From Aphrophora alni (lineage: Eukaryota; Arthropoda; Insecta; Hemiptera; Aphrophoridae), in NCBI GenBank assembly GCA_963513935.1, contig OY740770.1:86649267-86713266 (forward strand): a DNA stretch of 64,000 nt, in the 5' to 3' direction. The position numbers and the translations under genes were made by a program. The notes beneath the pieces are model-generated. The model was given only the letters and a program-made list of their open reading frames with translations. It was not told where the DNA came from and ran no database searches. Below are positions 1-12,039 of the stretch, piece by piece. The first letter of the stretch is position 1; each line of letters starts with the position of its first letter.

Positions 1-792
1 TTGAACAACTGATAATTGTTTGTTTCTACAGTTTCAGTTTTAGGTCCCTGTAGCATCCAAATAAGTTTGGACACTACAAAATTTTAATTTACAATGACAA
101 AAATTTGTTAATTTAACTTGTGTAATGTGTTGTGATCAATTTCCATGATCACAATACAGCAACAATCTAATTTTTTACGCACAAATAATTGTAATTAATT
201 GGTAACAGAATCTACAAAGCAAAACAATTACTTAGACATTTTCTTAAGAAATAAGAAAGTTTAAATTGCAATTAAATATGGCATATACAGGGTCAAACAT
301 TGTGAGTTTTGTTGGAAGGGATAACCAGTTACTGATAGAGGAAAGTATAGTTTTACAGAATTAATTCAATTTTAGTTGAGAATGTAGAACCTTGAATACT
401 ATCAGTACGATACTTACATAATTATGCAACTTCAGTTTTAGAACTGGTATATTTCCAAATTGTTTAAAATATGCAGTTATTTAAAAGTGGTGACAGGCAA
501 GTCTGGAAATTATAGCCCAATAGCTTCGTTTTTTGTCCTTTTAAAACTAATAAAAAAATCTATTAAAAAAACTGAGTTATTACAGAAATTTAATAATCTG
601 AATTTGATGGAAAATTACTATCAGGATTAACGAAAATCCGGATTAACCAGAAATAATTGAAAATGCATCTAAGACTAATTTTTACTAAATAACTTGTAAA
701 AACAGGTTTGAAAGAGTAAATAAAAGGTTATGTTAAATTTTCAAAAATATAAACTGTATGTCAAGCTATAAAAAAACATATTACTAAAAATA
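1..792. other. AT-rich non-coding DNA
   Basis: No reading frame or repeat that I recognise is present. The stretch is AT-rich with short homopolymers and ends at the target-site duplication of the hAT element that follows. Confidence 0.5.
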
Positions 793-1387
793 CTGACTTG
801 CAGTAGCGGCCAATGGTTAAGGGCAATGGGAGGGCTCTGTTTTATTTTATACACGTAAGGCTTTGTTTTATTTTATACATGTTATCATTCACAATCACAA
901 AGGGTTAAACTTAAAAACATAAACAAACAACTCGTGTGAGTAGCGAGACACTATTTAGAACAGTTGCGCCAACTTATTTTGCCCATCGAAAACAAGGTTT
1001 TTAGTAATGCGGAACATCTAATTTATGGTGGCTGCACTGACTGATGTCTGCGCGCGCAGCTTCGGACTCTGCCCTAGAAGCCCATTACACGCTGTGTAAA
1101 TGACGTCACGGCACCCTCAGCTCTGTCTGCTGCTTGCCCCATATGACTAAATGCAATGAAACTGGGACGCTCTGGCCACCGTCCGAACTCCAGAATACAT
1201 TCGTCAAATATTTTATATTGTAAATCTTCCACTACAAATGATGGTGAAATCCATAGCGGCAATTCATAATTCATTTATCTCCAAAGAATTAAATACATAT
1301 AGGTATTGACATTATTAAAATAATATTAGGATTGGGGAGGGGGCGGCGTCCGAGAGTCCTTATGAGTAAGCCGCCACTGCTGACTTG
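793..1387. mobile_element. Non-autonomous hAT element with 8-bp target-site duplication
   Basis: The 579-bp element occupies 801-1379. It starts CAGTAGCGGC and ends GCCGCCACTG, a short terminal inverted repeat with one mismatch. The exact 8-bp direct repeat ctgacttg lies on both sides (793-800 and 1380-1387). An 8-bp duplication with CAG-type ends is the signature of the hAT superfamily. No transposase frame is present inside; the interior is locally GC-rich around 1030-1170. The element therefore depends on a transposase supplied from elsewhere. The intact duplication suggests the insertion is not very old. Confidence 0.85.
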
Positions 1388-2230
1388 TCAAACTTCTTAA
1401 AATAAATAGTCCACAACTTTCTTTAGTTTTAAGGAAAAGTCATCCTGTTTTGCTGCACAATCTTGTACTCATCTCAAGATATACAGTTCAATAGTAGAGT
1501 GTGTCACTCCTTTTCAATGTAGGTTGTCAACCCATCCACTGTCCAAGAGCCACGAGAAGGTCTCCGAACTGAATGGCAAGCATCAATTATTTTCAGCGAC
1601 ATCACAATAATTTGTAGGGGTAGTTTGCCTAGAACACATAGAGATTATTTACACCAAACCCAGTGCAAAGCTTGTAAGGGGTATAAGTTGTATTGTCACA
1701 TACCTGTTCTAAATAACAAGTTACCTGTAATTTAATATACATAAATTAATTACTATTACTAATATAAATTATGACTTTGAGAATTTCCATACTTCTTCTT
1801 GTCAATGAACAATAATGTATTTGATTGATAAATTATGAAAATATTAAACTTATAGATTCTATATTCAACATTTACAAATAAAAATAAAATTTATGAACAA
1901 CTTTTAATTTATAACGATTGTGTATAATTATTTTGTTCTAAATATTACCACAATATATTGGTCATTCCATGTATTTACAATATTTGTGCACTGTATCTGG
2001 TGACTCAAGCATGAACAAAATTTGCTGACATTGTATCTGTTTACTTATCGTCTGACCAGATCTATATACTGCATTTTAACACTTCTTAGGAAAAAAATGA
2101 GCCATTAAGCCACCTCTTAATAAATAAATATCCCATACAAATCTACATACAGCTAGCATGGTGTGCAGCTAGAGTAACGTCTGTAACAAGGGATGTAGGC
2201 CATAATCCAGGGATATTCTCGTGGTTCATA
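1388..2230. other. AT-rich non-coding DNA
   Basis: I see no coding signal, RNA gene or repeat family here. It separates the short hAT from the possible pogo/Tigger remnant. Confidence 0.4.
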
Positions 2231-2234
2231 GACA

Positions 2235-2491
2235 GTAGCATTGAAGTTCTTTTGCTGTTACTCAGGCCTGCTTTTTCTTCATATCATCATCATCAGAACT
2301 GTCATCTGCTTCACTCTGGTTCTATGAGAATACTTTCACTATTTCATCCTAACTTAGGATCTAATGACCAATATCACTGTCTTCAGAAATCCATGGTGTA
2401 ATATCACTTTTGGTGTTTTTTAACATGCTGTTTGGAGGGCATGGAATTGTATTAATTGCAACATTGTTTTGAAAATAAACTGAAAGAATCC
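2235..2491 (-). pseudogene. Possible C-terminal remnant of a pogo/Tigger-like transposase
   Basis: One minus-strand frame reads through about 80 codons with four in-frame stops. It keeps a composition seen in Tigger/jerky-type transposase tails: SDITPWISEDSDIG, then DEIVKVFS, then an acidic run (EADDSSDDDD), then VTAKEL. It abuts the hAT element at 2500. On the other side of that hAT a helix-turn-helix-like segment of the same strand follows (4656-4875). I infer that both pieces come from one decayed element split by the hAT. No catalytic DDE motif is visible, so the family assignment is tentative. An acidic tail of some other gene remains possible. Confidence 0.35.
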
Positions 2492-3274
2492 TGTCCAACC
2501 AGGGCCGGAACTAGAAGATTTGTCAGGGGGGGGGCAAAGATCAGTTTGCCGCCCCCATCACCTCTCCCTCCTCCCTCCCCCACTATTAAAATACAATACC
2601 TCCCTAAGCTATTTTTTACATGCGCTAGTTGAAATTACACACCATATGTATATTATGAAGATTTTTCATTTATGAAAAGCACTTATTTATTACATTAATA
2701 CAATTATACTTGAATAATACAATTTTTTTTTTTGTATTTGTAACTCAACTTTAATGTAATAGCAGATATTTCTTGTTGAAACTCCATATTCAAGGATAAA
2801 ATAAAGCAAAAGCTTAAAGTTTCAAATATTTAATAGTTTAAATGAGCTACAATTGTTTCGCCTTGCGGCATCGTCGGGCAACTGATAATTTACAGGTATA
2901 GACAACTATTTAAACATAAGTACAGGAAACTGAAATACAATAGAGAAATCGGGAAAGGTAGGGGGATGACCTAGCAGGTAGATAAAGGTTAATGAACTAT
3001 GTAACTATGTTACCCTTGATAATGAACTATGTTATTTGTAACTCAATTGCAAATACGCAAAAAATTATGTCATAAATGTCATTTTAGCTTGGTCGGAAGT
3101 TGGAATGTTATTTCTTATTTTACACAAACAGGCTTTTAAGCCCAATTTAAACAAAATTAACAAAGTTATAAGAAAACAATTAAATTACAATAGAATTAAA
3201 GTAGATTTAAAGTAGTAAAATGATTACATTAAAACCAAAATATATATACAGTACTAACACCATTAGTTTCAATT

Positions 3275-3490
3275 AAGATAATTATCACAATTACACAATT
3301 GATAGTCAGTTAGAATAAATTATAGATATAAATATACATTAGGAATATTTAAAAGGAATAATTTTTTAAAAAATGTATATATTATCACAATGAGATTAAA
3401 TAAAGATAATTATCACAATTAGACAATTGATTTTCATTATAATTCAATATAAATAGACTATAGATATAAATATACATTAGGAATAAAACT
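3275..3490. repeat. Two-copy direct repeat of about 135 bp inside the hAT
   Basis: The pattern 'gataattatcacaatta..acaattgat', followed by 'tatagatataaatatacatt' and 'aggaat', occurs at about 3278-3345 and again at about 3408-3485. The copies differ by small substitutions. They lie inside the 2148-bp hAT. Confidence 0.7.
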
Positions 3491-3699
3491 AAATAGCAAA
3501 AGTTTCTATTGTAATTTATATATATACAATATCTCCGGGTGGGTTCGCGACCGGCATCAGCGCTTTGCTTGCTAAGGGAGTTGAATAATCAGAGTTAAAC
3601 CTCAGATTCGTTTTCCCCGGTCCAAAAACCCCCGGATTCCGAGTTTGGTACAAATGTATCAAGATTTCCTTACAGAACCGCAGATTCGAGTTACTTGGT

Positions 3700-4320
3700 C
3701 CAAAAACCTCGTAAATACGGGAAATCGGTTTGATATATTTTGCCGTTTTTGTGTGGAGTTGTTGTCTACGTTGGTATATCTTTTTGTGCTTTAGAGGCTA
3801 ATCGGTGGGTCGAATCGCAAAAATGTGTACTACTTTATTTGCTCGTCTTGGCGAGCTAAATGGAATGACATCTTATATAGGAAGATCGGGGGGAAATGTG
3901 AAAATTAGCGCATTTGGGCGTGAGGGCGGCGCATTGGGAGACTAAGCTCCCCCCCCCCATGTCCTTCTCCGGGTACCCAAAAACCTAGATACGGGAAATG
4001 GTTTCGAAATGTCCAGCCGTTTTGGCGTGATTGACACAAAATGAGCGTGTTATACGCGCGCTCTTGTCGCTTTAGCGGCTAATCGGTGGGTCGAATCGCA
4101 AAAATGTAAGTTTGCATACCTTGTTTGTTCGTCCTGGAGAGCTGAATCGAATTACACCTTGGGCGGGCAGATCGGAAAAAATTTGAAAATCTTGCACGTT
4201 TACGCACAAGCGCTGTGAATTGGTAGACTAACCCTCCTATGACCTTCTCGCTTCTCTGGGTAACCAAACGCCTAGATACGTTTCAAAATTTTCAGCTGTT
4301 TTGGCGTGATTGATGCACAA
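3700..4320. repeat. Diverged internal repeat of about 270-280 bp inside the hAT
   Basis: The phrase 'ggctaatcggtgggtcgaat' followed by 'cgcaaaaatgt' occurs at about 3798-3825 and 4077-4107. Upstream of each is a 'tacgggaaat..ggttt' plus 'ccgtttt' module, and a third partial copy of that module lies at about 4270-4310 (cctagatacg, then gttttggcgtgattga). The spacing is about 275 bp. These look like old tandem duplications within the non-autonomous element. Confidence 0.65.
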
Positions 4321-4655
4321 ACAGACACAAAATTCAAAATCCACTCAGATCGTTTACATTTCATCTGAAACGAATAACTACTAAAGAGGAATTTTTCAAA
4401 AATATTCAAGGAACACGAAAATCGGCTTCAGCTTTAGTGAGATAGATATAATAAAGTATTAAAAAAATTAATAAATAAATTATGAAAAAAATCAAATAAA
4501 ATTAAACAATATTGATTGTATTGTTATTATTTTGAAAACGTTTTTTAATAACTTATTATTTTTTTATAATCTTTTGAAATTCTGCCGCCCCCTGAAATCT
4601 GCCTCCCGGGGCACATGCCCCCCTGCCCCGCCCTAGTTCCGGGCCTGTGTCCAAC

Positions 4656-4875
4656 GGTTTTCCAATGACTGTATTATAGTTTTTACCAAGTATGAGCTCA
4701 TTTTTACCACAAAAAAAACGAGAAAATCATTCTGAATGAGACCTTTTGCAATTGTCTTGTGTTTTGTCAGCAATGTCGATATAGGTGCTCCCAGATAAAC
4801 ATTTCACAAGACTTTGTCTTCCAAGTTGTAGATTTTATTTGCTATGTATCTAGCAAGGCTGTTTCCAACAATTAT
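4656..4875 (-). pseudogene. Possible N-terminal helix-turn-helix remnant of a pogo/Tigger-like transposase
   Basis: Read on the minus strand, positions 4800-4741 give YLGAPISTLLTKHKTIAKG without a stop. This matches the recognition-helix style of psq/CENP-B type HTH domains in pogo and Tigger transposases (LG-P-STL---K-K--I). Upstream, in a different frame, ANKIYNLEDKVL resembles the first helix of the same domain. A frameshift separates the two. The HTH frame continues to the hAT target site at 4655, where it is interrupted. The acidic tail lies on the far side of the hAT at 2235-2491. I infer one ancient element broken by a later hAT. The match rests on short motifs only. Confidence 0.35.
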
Positions 4876-4879
4876 TATT

Positions 4880-6079
4880 ACTTTCTGTTCCTTTGTTATT
4901 TTCTCATACACATCTATATTATTTCCACTTATATTCTGTATTATTTTTTAACTTCTTTAAAATATTTGTTCACAATATTTAACTTGTATGGTTTGCTTTT
5001 ACACAGGTTTTGTTTAAATTCTGAAAGAGATAGGAATATATGACTCTGGAATGTATTATTTTTGTTTTTGCATCATCATTTGTAGTCAATAGTTCGATTT
5101 GTGTGTGTGTGTGTGGGGGGGGGGGTTAGGAATACCACCTATTAATATTGGTAAGCTTTTCCTGTGATTATGAACAATTTGAAAGTATTCTGTTATATGT
5201 TCCATTTATTTTTCTATAAAAGTAATTTTCTCCTTGAGTCTTTGTATTTTAATTTCCTTCTTTAAACAGTCATATAAAGTATTCATTAAGCCAATCACAA
5301 ACTTCACAAGTTGAGCTGCTTAGTTCCTGAGTCAAGTTTCCATTAACACACTCTAGGTTCTTTTATTCTTTCTTCAGTTTAATTAATTTCTCCTAGAAAT
5401 TTGTTTACTTGTACTTAAAAATTATGATATACCTTTGGTATTTCTCACACCATCATTTTAATCATTTTTGGAGCACAACAAATCATATTCTTGATTGGTC
5501 ATGACATGAAACTATATTTTACACAGCCTGTCACATCCAACATTAACATCTTTATCATCAACTTTTACCTTAGTTAAACAAGCACCACAGTTGTTATTTT
5601 TCATCCTTTTGGAGAAACTGAAGAACAGTGGTTGTGATGTAAAACAATCTATATGTTTTGGTTTGTAAAATGCAATAACAATTAAAGAAATAAGCAATAT
5701 CTAATAATTAATTAATACATTTCAAATGAAGATATTAAATTGTAAAATGCTCACTCTACTATATCATTGCCTTAAATTGAGAGACAAAAAATTGTTATCT
5801 AATGGGATATTTTAGGGATAACTTTAAATATTGTTGAGTAAAAATAAGAATGTAATCCTATGTCAACAATCTCAATAGAGTGCCAAAGTTCAAACCAGCA
5901 TAACAAAAGTACTTTCATTTTAAATCTTTAATCAGCAAATATTTTCTTTGTGAACAGAAATGCTATTCCTATTTCCCTTTTGTTTTACCTGAAATCAATA
6001 ATTAATATATATTTTTCATTTAAGAGGGTTTTGTTTTTCTCTCTTTTCACAAATATTGACACTACGTATCATTTATATA
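4880..6079. other. Non-coding DNA with a (GT)n/G-run simple repeat
   Basis: A gtgtgtgtgtgt tract followed by ten G residues lies at about 5100-5126. Otherwise this is AT-rich DNA. Its short open frames use rare start codons and have AT-driven composition, so I do not call them genes. Confidence 0.45.
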
Positions 6080-6395
6080 TTTTAATAATATCTTTCATTA
6101 AAGTTCAATCTCTCTTCAAACCACTAAGTTTTACTACCAAAATTAGATCAAAAGGGGAAAACTCAAGCATAATACAACCACATGTCACTAATCACTCTCT
6201 TATAGTATCAGATAGTTTTAGTTTAGATACTTTATCTTCCATCTTACCTATCAGGTCTATATTGACCAACTCTTATTCTTTTTTGAGACTGATGAAATAT
6301 GAATTTTGTAGGCCTAGGGATCTTTATGTTCTTTTCTTTCTTTTCATATGAGGTGATGACCAAGAGGTTTTTTGCCTGTAAACATCAACTACAAC
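6080..6395 (-). repeat. Dispersed repeat family R1, copy 1 (diverged)
   Basis: On the minus strand this shares ordered blocks with copies at about 20265-20480, 30965-31150 and 49560-49860: a gacgaaaaaccttttggtca-like start, a 'gagta(t)aaaataaa' block and a 'gttggtcaagaaagac'-like block. Here the blocks are 'ggtgatgaccaagaggtttt' near 6350 and 'tattgaccaactcttatt' near 6262, as read on the plus strand. Family identity is unknown. This copy is the most diverged, and the coordinates are approximate. Confidence 0.5.
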
Positions 6396-6838
6396 AAAAT
6401 ATCAGGTTGTCTACTCTAAATGTAGGAAATTTTAGAGAGCAGCTCATATACATAAATTATTAAAGAAATTATAAAATCATAGTGGATAAAGGTTTTGTTA
6501 CAATTAAGTATATATTGTATATCTAAATTCAGTAGTAAGTAAATATGATTCTATGTATTTATTGTAAAGTATTATGTATGTATTACATATAATTAATGTA
6601 TTATAATCAAATAAAGAATAGAATAAGTGTAATAAGTGTATTGGAATAAGGAGGAACATATGCAAACTATAATGAGAGCCAGCTGTTGCGAAATAATTCA
6701 AAAAGTGTTGAAATGCTTGCCTTGCGAGTATGATGACCGACACACAATACACAAGTTCATCTAAGCCCTTCGAAATATTGAGACACGGCCAGTTTTTGTG
6801 AAAGGTATTGCCAAGGGAGCGAGAGAGTATCACCGGGC

Positions 6839-6839
<1 letters not shown>

Positions 6840-6931
<92 letters not shown>
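6840..6931. repeat. (GA)46 microsatellite
   Basis: A perfect GA dinucleotide run of about 92 bp. The long open frames that overlap it on both strands are translations of the repeat (alternating Arg/Glu or Ser/Leu), not genes. Confidence 0.97.
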
Positions 6932-6932
<1 letters not shown>

Positions 6933-9060
6933 ACATCGAATATTCAAGAGTATTTACAAGAAAAAGGGGTGAGCAAACATTAGTGTACAGAATGATCTGG
7001 TAGTCATCTCAAAAATAAATTAGATTCATGAAAACAATTGGAATCATTCTGGGTTCATATGTAAAAATAGATGTAATTTGATTTCAATGTATTTAAAATA
7101 AATCCTTAAGTCCTTAAGATAGGTCGATATTTGATATTAACTTAATAAGAGACTCAATTTAATGATAAAGATATTTGGAGTAGATAAATAATATAATAAA
7201 TATTGAGTACAAAACTGAGCCACTGATGATTATTTTATTATGTCAATTAAGAACCCAGGCCTAATAAAGGAAAATTCCTAACAATTTAAATGTCACAAAA
7301 TCATGATGACTTCAATCAGATTTTAAGGATCACCTTCTTCTTCTGTTTTTTTCAGCTCATCTTTGGAAACTTCTCGACTGTTCTCGAATGGTATGAGGTG
7401 TCGTCTATCACTATGACACTGTTATGTGAAGACTAAGTAAGACTCTTTTATCAAAGCATTGTTCGAAACAAGCACTGTTCATTTCTTCGTGGTAGCTGAC
7501 TCCTCCAATGCATTAAAAAAATATATAATTTTTTTTGTATGAAATCCTTTTGATTTATTTCATCACTTGCTTCACTAAGAAACCCATTTTTGACTACAAT
7601 GTGGACTATAATCAAGCGTCCTATTTGCCCTGGAATCTTCCTCAATCCCATTGTCTCACTTCTAATGCAGCGTGCCGGGCGGATATATATATGCTGGTCT
7701 GCAGTAATCCTTTACAGTGTGTCCTAAGTTTAAAACGTCTCACCCAAGTTAAATATTTGTTTTACTTCAAGTGGATGTTTTCGGATTTTACCATAGATAC
7801 TAATCTTCTCCAAATAATGAAATCGTCTCTTTCAATAAACATTGATCATCATGTGCCGCATTTTTACTCCATGAATAGATCAAAAATATATCTGTATATT
7901 GTAGCTTTACTTATTGAAAGCAAACTGTTGTCTCCATTATGGCCGATAATGTTGGAGGTCTATTTTACATAATCATATCGTGTACCATCATCTTGAAGTC
8001 TGAACTCTTTTTCAAACTTGTTTATTTACCTGCAGCTCTAGATCGTTTTTACTGGGTGTCACGAATTACCTTCATTGGGTTCCTACTAAATAAGTTTCAC
8101 AGTTTCTCTGCTAATCCCTGTCAAATCTGCTGTCGCTCTGCTATTTCCTTCAGTGAAACTGTAAATTTAGCCAATATATTACCTCTGGGGTGTCTACTTA
8201 GCTGACAAGATGTTCCACATAGAACTGACATATGAAAGATACTTGTTCAATATAGCACTGATATAGAAAATATAATAGTTTAATTTTAAAACAGCTAAAC
8301 TCTGTTTACATTTTTTGTGCTAATTGTACATTTTTAAAGTTGGGGGCCATTTTGTAATATTTATTACACAAGCAAAATAAAAATAATGAAAAAGGAATAC
8401 TCTTGAAGAGAGCATAGAAATTTTCTAATTGGGTCGTAAGTTCTTTAATATAGTGTACTCTGGAGAATTTCAAATAAAAATACAGAATACAATTTTCTGA
8501 AATGTACATTTAATTATTATGAAAAATATTATAGATTGCATACAAATTAAAATATTTCCTTAAAAAAAACATATTTCAAATAAATCAACACATTTTTCAT
8601 AACATCATAAAATTATAACTCATCCATACTTAATTTATAATTAATTTTGTGGTTGCAACCTAATTCAAAATAAAAAATCTTTCATATATAAAAATATTCT
8701 TTTAAACACCAAATCTAATAAAATCAACTCATGAATTTTTTTCTATTAAAGTTTATGATCATTATTTTTAAAATTTTATTTGAAAACACATTTTTCTCTT
8801 ATTTGAAGTCGCGTGATATCTCTGCAAAACATCCTATCCAAATTTTGTTAAAATAGATTATAAGTTTCAATTATTTTTATGTTTAGGTTTTTATGAAACT
8901 TAATTTGAGCATGTCATACCCAAGCATGCTAATCACTGAAGCTACATTGGACAAAATTGGTCCAAAGCAACGTTTTGACTATAAATTAATTGATCGTGTG
9001 AACTAAAAACATGGTGTCTAAAGAAAAAAAGATTATAGTGATCTGTGATTAGCTTATATT
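6932..9060. other. Unclassified AT-rich DNA with several spurious open frames
   Basis: Open frames at 7535-7972 and 7939-8205 (plus) and 8306-8509 (minus) show no motif that I recognise. They lack a good start context, and their composition follows the local AT bias. A slightly more GC-rich stretch at about 8030-8205 could be old transposon DNA, but I cannot assign it. Confidence 0.4.
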
Positions 9061-9232
9061 TGTAAAACGTTTTTATTACCGCCCGAGGAGGCTGGTAAGC
9101 GGGAAACACTCTGCGGAAGGCTCACTTTCTCCTTTACGAGGAATGCGATGTTGCCAGAAATCTGCTGATCCGGTATTCCGGCCGATCGGTCATCATTTAT
9201 GTGATTGCTAAGTATAAGATAGTGTAGTTTAT

Positions 9233-9654
9233 GTGCGCTTCTGTGATTGGAAATGCCTCCAATACTTAGTAATGTTCAGAACAAGAAAAAACATTGGCAG
9301 TCCAGGGAAATTGTGTGTAACTGAAGGTCATACGATTCTTCGTCTGCCTCCATATCACCCCGACCTGAATGCAATTGAAGTCATCTGGTCTCAGATCAAG
9401 GGATATGTTGCCGGACAAACACACAATTCACCATGGACAGTGTTATGAGCTTAGTCGAAATGAAAGTTTCTGAAATCGGTGCCAGTGAGTGGAAAAACTG
9501 CTGCAGTCACGTGAAAAATATCGAGGATCAGTATTTTGAGAGAGAACAATTAATTGACGAGTTTCATGATGCTGTTATTGTAAATTTAGGAGCAAGTGAA
9601 AGCGAGGACAGTGAGGATGAACCATCTGAAGGAGAAGACCAGAAATTCTTGTAA
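9233..9654 (+). pseudogene. C-terminal remnant of a Tc1/mariner-superfamily (IS630-like) transposase
   Basis: The first part (frame of 9233-9448) encodes LRLPPYHPDLNAIEVIWSQI. This is the conserved motif around the last catalytic acidic residue of DDE_3-type transposases (PPYHPDLNPIE-xW). A frameshift near 9433-9448 moves the reading to 9433-9654, which encodes an alpha-helical tail (VEMKVSEIGASEWKNC). The tail ends in an acidic, serine-rich stretch (SESEDSEDE) and a stop at 9652-9654. That tail layout is common in this transposase type in insects. The N-terminal HTH domain and the first two catalytic residues are not recognisable upstream, so this is a truncated, frameshifted, inactive copy. 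No terminal inverted repeats were found. Confidence 0.75.
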
Positions 9655-12039
9655 GTTATGACATATAGATGTAATAAACATTGTTATTGTAGTAGTATGT
9701 AGCCGTGTTAATTTCTGACGCCATCCCCGTTTTAATTTTTTCTTTCTAGAATTGAGATATTACTGTACCATGTACTTACAAAACTATTGTAAAAGTACTG
9801 ATAAACTAACTAAACTTATAAAATAAAAATTACACCTTGAGTTGTATGAAAGTGAGGCTGCACTCACTTATGTCAACTCCAATTATACTATATTTACTTA
9901 TTGTTCTATATAATAGTTGAATACTGTATATTGAATCGTGCACACGCTACTGTGAGCCGTATAGTCAGCGCGACGACGAAACAGTCTTGTTTTCAGAACA
10001 ACGAGGTAACAATGTTTAAGTAAATAATATAGTTTAAAAGGAAGTAGGGTTTAAATAAAAGGCTAAGATATATTTTTTTACTAAAGTATTTTATTTTATA
10101 ATTGATAAAAACAATTTGTAATGAGAAGCGTTTATGCTGATGTTGTTGAACAGCATGGGACCGTGGTCCGCGACGACGCGACGACGCCGACTACGCTGTG
10201 CGTAGAACTGAACATAGCGGTTATTTACATCGGAGTATTGAACAAACTAGAAGTTCTATCAAAAATATTTGCGAATACATTTTTAAGATCAACTAATTTG
10301 CTACAACTTTCTCGCTGGAAGTTTGTTTCTACCACAAAAATAAAAAAAGTTCTCGCTTACTGACTTTTTCATGTCATTTTGTTTCAACTTTCTAATATTT
10401 TTCATTATTAAAAATTACACATAATTTTAAAACTAAAATATACTTTTATCGTTGTATGCGGAAATTCATGAAGAAAAGGCATATATAAGTTTCATTGTAG
10501 TTTTATTATTCTCAAGATGTCTAGGAACCTGTAAACGACAACGCGCTCACAGCTCTGGATTACTCCGTTTTGCCGTATTATAACCTGAAGCGCTGACCGC
10601 TGGCGCTGGTTCGCAGTTTCAGAATGGCTATTAGCGCAGATTCATCGGTCAAGATCTGTGGCGACCCTTATAGGTAACACCAAAGTAAATGCTGCAAAAT
10701 AATCTAATAAAACTAATTATATTTTAATAACGTAATTTCAATTATACTGTTTAAACTTAACAAAATATAAATTTGTAATGTGTTTTTATGAAGAAAATAA
10801 AACCGAAGGAATTTAATTTGACTTATAACTGTTGTAACAATATTCTTTATGGTTTGGAGTATATCCTCCCCCACATTCCTAAGCCACTGATCATATTGTC
10901 ACAATAGATATTAGACATTTATTTTATTGCATTAATCTAATCCCACAAATGACATCACAATATTTAACCGAAATGAATGAGCTATTAACAGGAAAGGAGG
11001 TTAGAGGCACTTATCGCTTTGAAGAGAGAAAGTAAACATCACCTCCAGTAGGCAACTAAATTGACACTCTGAGCATGCGTACAAGGTAAGTTAATTCACG
11101 CTCCAGTGAAGTATTTCATCACATTATTCTATTTGCGAGTATAAACAATAATTAATAACTCGCAACACGCAGCCTACGTGTACACGCTGTGGTTAAATGA
11201 TTCTAATTAATATAGTTTCTAATAGAATCGAAATTAATAACACATAAGAATATCTTAGAGATTTATGAAGGTATAGCTTTGTATAAGGGCTTAAATTGTT
11301 CGTTTAAGTAGCATTATTCATTTAAAGTCCAAAATATTGTTTTACATAGGCCTACCGTAAATTGTTAAAAACCAGTTAATATTGGCTGTACCAAAAATTT
11401 CCTTAAAAACAATTTTTTTTAATAAAATATTATGATCTTAGATCAAATTTCGACACAATTCAGTAAAAATTGCACACAAAAATCGAACCCCTAAATTCAA
11501 AAGTAAAACTTCGACCATTAGAACATATCTTTAATAAAAAAACTTGTCCAATTTATTTAAAAAAAACTAATGCGTGAACCAAATTTGGTGAAAAATGGTC
11601 AAACATTGCAACCGCTATAGAAGCTACACTTGGAGTCTATATATTATATAAATTTTTTAATTCTTAGGTTTGTGTACGATACACCCTCATTCGGTCAAGA
11701 ACATAAATTTGTATTTGTGATATTTTTCAAGGAAGTGATTTAATCAAATAGTGATTGTAAATAAAGGCTGGGCTTTTCCGATTTCTTTTTGAACTTTTAT
11801 TACAATGATAACAATTCCTTCATTTCTGTTTATATTTTCTGTACAATTTGGTTGGAATTTGTGAAAAAATAAAACAAAAAAAAACCTATCACACTTATCT
11901 TTTTACTATGTAATTAAATTGTATCGCTTAATATTACTAATTAATGTTGTAGATCATGTTATTCTTTACAAATCGACAACAACTTCAAAATCCTATCTCT
12001 TAGCAAACCAAAGTTATATTGTTCGTTTTTTCCTCTTTT
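9655..12039. other. Non-coding DNA, no feature recognised
   Basis: Moderately AT-rich with a few GC-richer patches (9940-9980, 10155-10200, 10535-10640). The 80-codon open frame at 10121-10363 has no recognisable domain and I do not call it. A more extended TE remnant could be hidden here. Confidence 0.35.

Larger units (their letters stand above)
2492..4655. mobile_element. Non-autonomous hAT element, 2148 bp, with exact 8-bp target-site duplication
   Basis: The element runs 2500-4647. The left end begins CAGGGCCGGAACTAG and the right end, read on the other strand, begins CAGGCCCGGAACTAG. Both are followed by G-rich then GCCGCCCC-like sequence, so the inverted repeats extend imperfectly to about 60 bp. 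The 8-bp direct repeat tgtccaac flanks both ends exactly (2492-2499 and 4648-4655). This is a hAT-type structure. No transposase reading frame survives. The interior instead consists of repeated modules (see 3275-3490 and 3700-4320) and a motif around 2858-2880 (tttcgccttgcggcatcgtc) of a kind common in dispersed animal repeats. It may be nested repeat DNA captured by the element. Confidence 0.88.

Noticed and set aside
6504..6983. Long open frames on both strands across the GA tract
   Set aside because: They are translations of the dinucleotide repeat (Arg/Glu and Ser/Leu runs) with no other domain.
7535..8205. Two overlapping open frames of 145 and 88 codons
   Set aside because: No motif, no good start context, AT-driven composition; possibly old repeat DNA.
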